From positions 6,820,001 to 6,884,000 of the forward strand of contig NC_060259.1 of the NCBI RefSeq assembly GCF_921293095.1: DNA of 64,000 nt, in the 5' to 3' direction. The notes under the pieces were generated by a model, which saw only the letters and a program-made list of their open reading frames with translations, was not told where the DNA came from and did no database searches. Position 1 is the stretch's first letter. The number at the start of each line of letters is the position of its first letter. Origin of the DNA: Ischnura elegans. Lineage: Eukaryota; Arthropoda; Insecta; Odonata; Coenagrionidae. Shown here piece after piece: positions 57,865-64,000 of this stretch. A program made the position numbers and the translations under genes.

Positions 57865-58944
57865 TTAATTATTAAGCAATCTTTTCACAGTGGAAGCTAA
57901 TATCCAACTAATGAAACTGTCTCCGTATCCCTTCCATTTAACGAAATATTCCTGCTTAGCACCTTTTCCCCTCCGTCTAAGAATTTTTTCAATTTTGAAT
58001 TCAGTATTATCAGTTATTATACTCCGTACTAACTCTCTTCCGTAGAAAGAACCCTTTATTTCCTCACCATTCAAATCTTCCAATTTATATGTGGGTATGT
58101 GAAAACCCCTTGAAATGGATTTCACTTTAAATATTTCTGTAGAATAATTCGGTGTGTAACCTTTAGCGAATGGTAACTTTTCCTTGCTAATACGAACATG
58201 ATCACCAATCTCAAATTTCCTACCGCCATCATCTTGCTTAAGTCGTCTTCTCGACTGATATACAGCAGTTGAAAATGCACTCGATTCGTTTACTTGAGAA
58301 GGAGTAATTCCAATACTGGAATGCGTTCGATCATTGTATCCTTTGAGTAGCTTCGGGAGCACACTCACGTAATTATAAGTGTTATTTTTTGTAAAATATT
58401 TATACATTTTACTTTTCAACGTTCTGTTAAACCTTTCCACAATGGCGGCCTTAATGTCGGGGTCATTTGTGGAAAAGAATTTAACTCCTCGCTCGTCGAG
58501 AAATTTTTTGAATTTAATAATAACAAATTCACCACCTTTGTCACTTTGAATTTTCAATGGTTTCCGTTTGTTAAAAATCGAGCGAAAAGCATGGATGACA
58601 CTTTCAGGTTTCTTATTTTTTAAGGGTTTAGCCCATGCATATTTTGAAAAGATGTCTATCACCGTAAGAAGATATTGATAGCCATTATTATATTTTTTCA
58701 GAGATCTCATATCATTTAGATCACACTGCCAAGTTTCATCGATGTATGATACTTCGTACTTATTGCGAGGAAATCTTTTTCTCATCGGTCTGTGAAGTGT
58801 ATAGCTATCCTGTGACTCTAACCACTTTTGAACGTTTTCCTTTGAGAATTTTTTCCCCGATGCAGTCCATAGAGCATCTCTAGTCGAAAAACTAGCTGGA
58901 TTGGAAGGGTCGAAAAAAATTTTGCTTAGGGATGAATCGACCAT
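57865..58944 (-). CDS. Polinton DDE integrase with chromodomain
   Basis: I take the ATG at 58944, giving 359 aa. The longer open frame upstream is the shadow of the next gene, and the protein family starts SSLSKIFFDPSNP. Catalytic residues are D in WQCDLND (~80), D in IQSDKGGEF (~140) and E in AAIVERFNRT (~176), a retrovirus-type DDE core. The C-terminus has a chromodomain (IEKILRRR...EYFVKWKGY...SWI). The enzyme would insert element DNA, and the chromodomain may guide it to certain chromatin. It overlaps the upstream gene by 19 bp. Intact. Confidence 0.93.
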   Translation of the reverse strand: MVDSSLSKIFFDPSNPASFSTRDALWTASGKKFSKENVQKWLESQDSYTLHRPMRKRFPRNKYEVSYIDETWQCDLNDMRSLKKYNNGYQYLLTVIDIFSKYAWAKPLKNKKPESVIHAFRSIFNKRKPLKIQSDKGGEFVIIKFKKFLDERGVKFFSTNDPDIKAAIVERFNRTLKSKMYKYFTKNNTYNYVSVLPKLLKGYNDRTHSSIGITPSQVNESSAFSTAVYQSRRRLKQDDGGRKFEIGDHVRISKEKLPFAKGYTPNYSTEIFKVKSISRGFHIPTYKLEDLNGEEIKGSFYGRELVRSIITDNTEFKIEKILRRRGKGAKQEYFVKWKGYGDSFISWILASTVKRLLNN

Positions 58945-60005
58945 AGAATTTCTCTTTCCGTAATTGCCTTCTTTCTTTTTTTCTTGGGGTTTGATGTAGG
59001 TGTATTTTTTCTCTCCTGTTTTCGACGATTTCCTTCGTCGTCTGATGTTTTCCTTGGAGTTTGCGGGGAAATTGTTAATTTTTTTCCTTTTTTGTTGTCT
59101 AGTGATACTGCCCTTCTCTTCTTCTTCCTCGGAGTTGACGGTGAATATGGTACCTTTTTTACTCGTTTTCGACTTCCTCTCCTCGGAGCTGCTGGTGATA
59201 CGTCTAGATCCGTCAAGTCCATTTGATCCTCTTGTAATAATTCGTCTAATTCGTGTTTTATTCCCACGTCTTTCTTTTCCACCTCTTCGTCCCGGAGTTT
59301 TTCTTCCAGTTCGTTCAATATCTCCTCCATCTTCTCCTCCCCTCTTTCTTGGCTTTTTCCCCATTGGTCTTCAATTTCTGTATAATTTTTCAATATGTTT
59401 CTTCCTTTATTCTTTAATTCGTTGAATTTTTCAGCCTTGGGTGTATTACTTCTTTTCTCTGGAGTTCTAACCGTCTTAAGCTCCGCGAGAGGAATGCTAT
59501 CCTTAGATTTTGAACTGTTTTCTAAATACGAATTGAGTAATCTCTTATAGTATTGCCATTTCAGAGAGTCTGGGATGTCTTTACGGTCTAAAATCCTCCG
59601 CATTTCTTTATCCAAAATTGGAGTATTATAATTATTTCCATAGACTAATTTACTAATAACCCCATCACTAGGAATATTAAACACTCGTTTTCCTCTTTTA
59701 ACAGACTCCACCTTTTTTTTGGGTTTACCTTCCTTTGATTTGCCATTAAAATTTGTGCTTTTGGGAGGAGAAAGGACGTTGACTAAATCAAGTGGAGGTA
59801 AAATATCGTCACGTTTACTCTCTGAAACAGTTTCTAAGTACGCATCTAAAATTCTCCTATAATGATGCCATTTCTGCGAATCCTCTAAGTCCTTTCTCTG
59901 TAAAACAGAATGCATTTCCTTATCTAATTTAGATAATTGCTCAGTTAAATTTTCGGATTTCACGATATCGTCCGGATTCACCAATAGGAACTTTTGAAAA
60001 CTCAT
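58926..60005 (-). CDS. Unknown charged protein with two helical repeats
   Basis: 359 codons from ATG. Two copies of a ~40-residue module occur near residues 25-65 (EMHSVLQRKDLEDSQKWHHY) and 128-168 (EMRRILDRKDIPDSLKWQYY). After them comes a long Lys/Glu/Ser-rich tail with several RTPEKR- or SPQTPRK-like patches, probably disordered. I have seen such modules only in Polinton neighbourhoods, and the function is unknown. It lies between integrase and the small hydrophobic-tail protein, overlapping the integrase start. A scaffold or DNA-binding role is guesswork. Confidence 0.75.
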   Translation of the reverse strand: MSFQKFLLVNPDDIVKSENLTEQLSKLDKEMHSVLQRKDLEDSQKWHHYRRILDAYLETVSESKRDDILPPLDLVNVLSPPKSTNFNGKSKEGKPKKKVESVKRGKRVFNIPSDGVISKLVYGNNYNTPILDKEMRRILDRKDIPDSLKWQYYKRLLNSYLENSSKSKDSIPLAELKTVRTPEKRSNTPKAEKFNELKNKGRNILKNYTEIEDQWGKSQERGEEKMEEILNELEEKLRDEEVEKKDVGIKHELDELLQEDQMDLTDLDVSPAAPRRGSRKRVKKVPYSPSTPRKKKRRAVSLDNKKGKKLTISPQTPRKTSDDEGNRRKQERKNTPTSNPKKKRKKAITEREILWSIHP

Positions 60006-60010
60006 ATTAA

Positions 60011-60348
60011 TTATTTAATGAAACTACCTATTAAACCACTAAGCAAAGAACTCAATAGGACTGGTAAAAATCCCCCTTTGTGACTCAATAATCGCCGCTT
60101 TTTTTCAGGGGGACTTTGTAGCAAGCTATTTCTCTAATAACCTTCTTAAATCTGGTCAATTTCTTCTTAGACTTCGGGCTTATATGAACGTTACCATTTA
60201 TAATATTTTTACAACACTCGCTTAATGTTTTAATAAGGTCAGAATTTCCTGCTTCAATAATCTTCCTTCTTCTTTGTGGACTAGCTCGACTTAATTCCTT
60301 CAACAGGCCTTTATTTCGCTTTAATCTTTCTAATTCATTTTTTCTCAT
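60011..60348 (-). pseudogene. Small basic protein with hydrophobic tail (frameshifted)
   Basis: ATG at 60348. The first ~84 codons are basic and helical (ERLKRNKGLLKELSRASPQR, KKLTRFKKVIREIA). At a run of seven T's (60099-60105) the open frame leaves the expected path and stops at 60085. In the neighbouring frame a glycine-containing hydrophobic tail (GGFLPVLLSSLLSGLIGS) continues to a TAA at 60011-60013. That tail is typical of the small Polinton protein next to the ATPase and may be membrane-active. A single-base change in the homopolymer explains the break. Confidence 0.75.
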
Positions 60349-60368
60349 ATTTAAGAATTTTTTTTGTT

Positions 60369-61007
60369 TTACAAAGTTTTTTCTTCCATAAGCTTTAATG
60401 GGGTGTAAACTTCAGTGATCTCTTCAGGGAAGATATGGGTTCTGAATCTCAACCGATTGTCAGTTTCCTGAGCAAAGTCTAAGAGTAAATAAGTGTAAGG
60501 TTTTGAGGTAACCTGCATATATACCTCAGTCAGACCTCTTGAATCTTGAGGATAGACTTGGCTCGCTAAATATCTAAATTGTGACCGATCCCTCACATTT
60601 CTGAAGCAAACAATATATTTTGCGTTAAGAGATATCGTGCGTGAAAATGGGGAACGATAGAAAATATTTTGACTTATTAAAATTATCAAAATATTGCAAT
60701 GATGCGATCCCTTTGTAAATAATTCGCTAACCTTATTGTTGTTAAAAGAGTCATGCATTAAATCATCAATTATATATAGAGTTGGTGTCTTTTGTGGGTT
60801 GATGAAACTTTCGGGGAGTTCGTTTAAAAAATTTACGCCTTTAATTAATGGTTGACTATTTGGCGTAGAACACCATATTATCTTGGATATATCCCCTTCA
60901 ACTAAGTGCGGTAAACTTTTCAGGAATCGTATAACAAAATTTGTTTTACCACAACCAGAGGGACCTGCACAAATGCAGGTAAATGGGTGTTTCCATTTCA
61001 AAGACAT
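60369..61007 (-). CDS. Polinton genome-packaging ATPase
   Basis: 212 codons from ATG 61007; an upstream GTG in frame is less likely because the fragment at 52214 starts at the equivalent Met. Walker A is AGPSGCGKTNF (~15-25), Walker B TLYIIDDLM (~82-90), and a GSHHCNILIILISQN motif follows, then NAKYIVCFRN. This is the A32/FtsK-type packaging motor that pumps DNA into the capsid. 20 bp separate it from the next gene downstream. No lesion. Confidence 0.92.
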   Translation of the reverse strand: MSLKWKHPFTCICAGPSGCGKTNFVIRFLKSLPHLVEGDISKIIWCSTPNSQPLIKGVNFLNELPESFINPQKTPTLYIIDDLMHDSFNNNKVSELFTKGSHHCNILIILISQNIFYRSPFSRTISLNAKYIVCFRNVRDRSQFRYLASQVYPQDSRGLTEVYMQVTSKPYTYLLLDFAQETDNRLRFRTHIFPEEITEVYTPLKLMEEKTL

Positions 61008-61022
61008 ATAAACACTCACCAC

Positions 61023-61489
61023 ATTGACTAGACCTGCGTAAATGCCTTTATTGCAGTAGATTCATTGAATTATATATTATGCACTGTGATGGATTGTTTG
61101 AATATATAAAACACTTATATCAAATTATTTTCATTTATTATTAGTTTTTATGATATGAAAACATTTTTTGGAAAAAAATTAATAGATCACAAAATAAATA
61201 TATATTGAAAGAAAAATATAACAATGTTTTTTTTACAATATAGTATCATGAATTATTAAACAGAACCAATAGATTTACCTTTATGAAAATATTAAAAAAC
61301 AATACAATTATTAGATTATAATAATTATAAATATTGATAGAAAATATAACAATGTTTTTTTAACAATTTAGTATCGTGAAATATTACACCATTCAGCACT
61401 TGAAAAAAACAAAAAAATAGATTATCAATAGATTAAAAAAAAACATTTAACAACAAAAGATTTTACAATTATTTAACTGTTTTTTTTTC
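61023..61489. other. AT-rich intergenic region with a direct repeat
   Basis: 467 bp, very AT-rich, no gene. A ~48-bp block (ATATAACAATGTTTTTT, AGTATC, TGAA.TATTA) occurs at ~61209 and again at ~61339. It sits just upstream of the ATPase and the late-type cluster, so it may hold their promoter. Confidence 0.6.
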
Positions 61490-62383
61490 TTAATCGCTAT
61501 TTTCACTGTCAGTCATCATGTACGGAAACATCTTTAGTCTTTTGAATACCGAATTATCATTAAAATAACCTTTATAATTGAATCTTTTACACCTAGACTC
61601 AATTATCTTTACATCGTTCACATAAAATAAATCAGCCATTTCCTCAGTCCTACAACTTTGTAAGCAGTAGTCCACAGGATGTATGTCCGAAAATAGCGAT
61701 CTTGTGAAGCACTTTTCACACCAACTTTTAGAACTTGATACTATTTTCACTGCATCTCTAACTAACAAACTTTTTTCCATAACACCAAAAGTATCAGCTG
61801 AATAATTTTTCACAAAACTTGTTAAATCTCTGCATTCGTCTAAAACTGGAAAAAAACAGAAAGGACAGAGTAATTCTTGTTCTCCATTCCTTTTGTTTCT
61901 AACAAAATGCTTAAACTTTATGTGAATCGGTTTTTTTCCTCTCAACATTATTACTATTTGACCATCGAAATATCTCAAATCTCTTATCCCGAAGTATTCC
62001 GAGAGAGTGAAATCTCGTCGGAAAATTATGTTTGCAACTGTCTTTCCTCTCGCTAACATGTAACTGAAATGAGATAGTGCCGACGGGTTAATTTCTCGTA
62101 CGCTTCTATCAATATCTATATTCATCAACTCTTTAAAAAGATGTGGATAATATTCTTTTAACAACTCCGCAATATGTATTAAATCCAATTCTCTATCTGT
62201 TCCACTTAAACTCCTGATAGATCTAATGCACAGAGTCTGGAGTGAATACATGATGCTCGTAGATTTAATGTGAACGCACGGTTCCGTCGACTTATAAGTA
62301 CAAAAATTCCCCTCATTTCTTAACCTTGCTTTCGCTGATATTCCATCCCCACCCATTATGTAGGAAGTGGGCTGGAAATGCAT
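61490..62383 (-). CDS. Unknown cysteine-rich protein
   Basis: 297 codons from ATG, overlapping the upstream gene by 28 bp. The central region has an FRRDFTLSEYFGIRDLRYFD segment, a beta-rich IVIMLRGKKPIHIKF, then CPFC...C and, 50 residues on, CEKCF, which look like a zinc-binding site. The acidic C-terminus ends SDSENSD. I do not recognise the family. The shared overlap suggests co-transcription with 62356-62874. Confidence 0.75.
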   Translation of the reverse strand: MHFQPTSYIMGGDGISAKARLRNEGNFCTYKSTEPCVHIKSTSIMYSLQTLCIRSIRSLSGTDRELDLIHIAELLKEYYPHLFKELMNIDIDRSVREINPSALSHFSYMLARGKTVANIIFRRDFTLSEYFGIRDLRYFDGQIVIMLRGKKPIHIKFKHFVRNKRNGEQELLCPFCFFPVLDECRDLTSFVKNYSADTFGVMEKSLLVRDAVKIVSSSKSWCEKCFTRSLFSDIHPVDYCLQSCRTEEMADLFYVNDVKIIESRCKRFNYKGYFNDNSVFKRLKMFPYMMTDSENSD

Positions 62384-62874
62384 GCATCAGAATGATGACA
62401 GGGGTTGACGTCAGTACTCAGAAGATCGTATCGCATCCACTTTAAGAGGGAGTAAGCATTCCTTAATGCACAATTACTATTACGTAACTTATGGCATTTA
62501 TTAAAACAAGAAATAGTCGGAAAAGAACATAATTCCGGCGAAGGACAATTAAGTTCTTTTTCCAAACATATGAATGTGCGTTTTGTTAATTCGGAGAAGA
62601 AATTACACTCATCCTCACTGAATGCGTATAGGGCCGTAGCACCGTCGATGGCATCCTCCAATATTGGAAGGATTTCAGCGTGAGAAATCATACCACTTTC
62701 GAATGAAGTTGGCTCGCATTCAAGTGGATTTTTAAATTGAAGTTTTTTACCACCAACAGCTAGCTTAGTATTCCTTTGAAAAGTGACCCACAATACGCGG
62801 TCTAAATCTAGATCGACCGCACCCACTTCCAACACTCCATTCTTGGAGAGAACGGCGCTTAAGACGACCCTCAT
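62356..62874 (-). CDS. Unknown protein, possible RNase H-like fold
   Basis: 172 codons from ATG. The start (RVVLSAVLSKNGVLEVGAVDLDLDR followed by LWVTF) could be the beta-hairpin that opens RNase H-like nucleases. The C-terminal NCALRNAYSLLKWM with nearby His/Cys could be a helix carrying late acidic or His ligands, but no canonical DEDD set is visible. I cannot assign a function. Its promoter faces the plus-strand gene at 62975 across about 100 bp. Confidence 0.7.
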   Translation of the reverse strand: MRVVLSAVLSKNGVLEVGAVDLDLDRVLWVTFQRNTKLAVGGKKLQFKNPLECEPTSFESGMISHAEILPILEDAIDGATALYAFSEDECNFFSELTKRTFICLEKELNCPSPELCSFPTISCFNKCHKLRNSNCALRNAYSLLKWMRYDLLSTDVNPCHHSDACISSPLPT

Positions 62875-62974
62875 TATTACGTGTCCCTCTGACGAGTGAA
62901 GTTGTGTGTGTCTTTGCAGTGATTTTATATATTTTGTGATCTCTTTAACCCATCCCCCTCCCCAATTTATTGAA

Positions 62975-63463
62975 ATGGCTCCACTGGACCATTCTAGAAT
63001 TATTTTAGAAAATTCTAATAGCTTCCCGAGTGAAGAAACGGTACAAGAGTCGATAGACGAATTAGAAACTTATTTAAATAGTATCGAATTTGAAATTTCG
63101 CCACTTGAAGTGGTAGAAACAATTTTGGAAGAAGTCACCGCCGTATTGGATATACCTCCGTTTGGAATCCAGATACACGATGGAAATTCCTCATACAATC
63201 GTACGTATAGAGTTTTGCTTTTATTATCTGTTGCGGATAATCTACCCCCCTTGAGCGCTGAACAATTGTGGGCTACCGCTGAGCAATACGGTTTACCCCC
63301 GGGCTCATATTTTGATCCCATGGGAACGGGGCGTTCATGGGGAGTGGTTTGGACGGTAACAGATATAGCAAGTGCTGTTGCGTTGTACATGGCTGGTCCT
63401 CAAGCCTATGGTTTCGGCGTTTGTTTTATTTTTAATGAGGACGGAGAAAATGTAGAAATTTAG
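62975..63463 (+). CDS. Unknown plus-strand protein in the Polinton
   Basis: I take the ATG at 62975 (162 aa), because upstream codons in the 185-codon frame are Pro-rich and start in likely leader DNA. The N-terminal 60 residues are acidic (EETVQESIDELETYLNS). The C-terminal half is Gly/aromatic-rich and beta-like (YFDPMGTGRSWGVVWTVTD, AYGFGVCFIFNEDG). It is the only gene on this strand: divergent from 62356-62874 and convergent with the dUTPase. Not recognised. Confidence 0.7.
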   Translation: MAPLDHSRIILENSNSFPSEETVQESIDELETYLNSIEFEISPLEVVETILEEVTAVLDIPPFGIQIHDGNSSYNRTYRVLLLLSVADNLPPLSAEQLWATAEQYGLPPGSYFDPMGTGRSWGVVWTVTDIASAVALYMAGPQAYGFGVCFIFNEDGENVEI

Positions 63464-63621
63464 TTGTTTTTCTGTCTCTCAATCATTACAATTATTTAAG
63501 GTTGAAAGTTTTTTTTAATAACATAGTAGGAATACATTCATTTTATTATTTTTTTTAAATACATCGTACTATATATTATTTAAATAAGTTGATTAATTTC
63601 ATCTAATCATCGGCTCCTGTA
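63464..63621. other. Convergent intergenic gap
   Basis: AT-rich 158 bp between the ends of the plus-strand gene and the dUTPase; probably contains both polyadenylation regions. No structured element seen. Confidence 0.4.
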
Positions 63622-64000
63622 TCAATTCACTCCACTGGAACCAAATCCCTACGATCCCCTCTCAGTTTCGCTCATACTGTTAACTTTTTCCACTTCAGGG
63701 TATACAATAACTTCACAAATCAATTGTGCCACCCGATCACCCGCGTTAATTTTAAATTCAACGCAACTGTTATTACAAATTATAATGGACACATTTCCGC
63801 AAAAATCAAAGTCCAAAACACCCCCAGCAATATCGATTCCATATTTTAATGCCAGCCCTGATCTCGGAGCAATCCGTCCATAGCACCCTCTTGGGACCTC
63901 AATTTGAAGGTCCGTTTTTACTAACAGACGGCTTCTCGGTAAAACGGTGTAGTCATATGCACTTCTCAGGTCAAATCCAGCAGCATCCGTTGAACCCTTG
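63622..64000 (-). pseudogene. dut: dUTPase, N-terminus outside the window, stop before last motif
   Basis: In frame from the right edge: motif I TDAAGFDLR, motif II RIAPRSGLA, motif III GGVLDFDFCG (canonical proteins have a Tyr where this has Phe), motif IV INAGDRVAQLI. Then ERGS, a TAG stop at 63649-63651, and in the same frame GFGSSG, motif V, before a TGA at 63622-63624. Motif V closes over the substrate in trimeric dUTPases, so the stop would remove it. The enzyme hydrolyses dUTP to keep uracil out of DNA. The gene start lies beyond 64000. Confidence 0.88.

Larger units (their letters stand above)
53200..64000 (-). mobile_element. Polinton/Maverick (adintovirus-type) element, right end outside window
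   Basis: Combines a chromodomain DDE integrase, A32-type packaging ATPase, adenain-type protease, major capsid protein and penton-like protein, which define Polintons/adintoviruses. All recognised genes are on the minus strand; one unknown gene is on plus. The polymerase gene and the terminal repeats are not in the window; the left boundary is uncertain (between ~52604 and 53200). Five genes are broken, so this copy is probably endogenised and decaying. Confidence 0.9.

Noticed and set aside
57865..59364. Integrase starting at 59364 (499 aa)
   Set aside because: The first ~140 codons overlap the unknown protein at 58926-60005 in another frame and are a low-complexity shadow. The family start is near 58944.

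Overview
The window is eukaryotic and almost entirely transposon-derived. It contains a BEL/Pao LTR element, two Penelope-like elements with GIY-YIG endonucleases, piggyBac, hAT-like, Harbinger-like and P/THAP-like DNA transposons, a LINE fragment, and two Polinton/Maverick (adintovirus-type) pieces. This mix fits an arthropod, most likely an insect; I cannot name the species. I found no convincing host gene. Most transposon genes carry stops or frameshifts.

Left third (1-20227). A ~480 bp tandem duplication is followed by one BEL/Pao provirus on the minus strand, 2045-20222, with a 5-bp target duplication GGTCT on both sides. Its 5' side was hit three times: a 1.36 kb piggyBac deletion derivative in the leader (8531-9890), a 1.0 kb hAT-like element in the LTR (10473-11495, 8-bp duplication), and an 8.5 kb element with 8-bp duplications and CAAGG termini, also in the LTR (11597-20142). 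The 8.5 kb element carries a 190-bp satellite array, further diverged repeats, and broken exons that look like a THAP domain plus coiled coil, as in P-superfamily transposases.

Middle (20228-39540). This AT-rich non-coding DNA holds tRNA-like sequences, a 38-nt perfect hairpin, a LINE remnant, a piggyBac transposase remnant, a Harbinger-type MITE, a 5.3 kb TTAA-flanked inverted-repeat unit with a 28-bp minisatellite of about 20 copies, and two separate fragments of one repeat-borne protein family.

39.5-51.6 kb. A Penelope-like element with ~312 bp pseudo-LTRs is followed by a GC-hairpin-rich repeat, a second 5'-truncated Penelope-like element, and a giant inverted repeat. The inverted repeat has two 1545-bp arms, nearly identical, around a 1095-bp centre. 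Next comes a second palindrome (120-bp arms) with a tRNA-like sequence in its loop.

51.6-64 kb. A 3' scrap of one Polinton (DNA polymerase B C-terminus plus packaging ATPase, plus strand) abuts a larger, different Polinton on the minus strand. The larger one encodes an adenain-type protease, major capsid protein, membrane-active virion protein, penton-like protein, chromodomain integrase, packaging ATPase, several unknown genes and a dUTPase running off the right edge. The morphogenesis genes are packed with gaps of 5-30 bp or overlaps, as in a viral late cluster. The capsid protein, two small virion proteins, the leftmost gene and the dUTPase each carry a stop or frameshift, two of them in homopolymers. 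The copy is therefore either decayed or affected by assembly errors. The dUTPase and the unknown genes next to it are the most novel part of the window.
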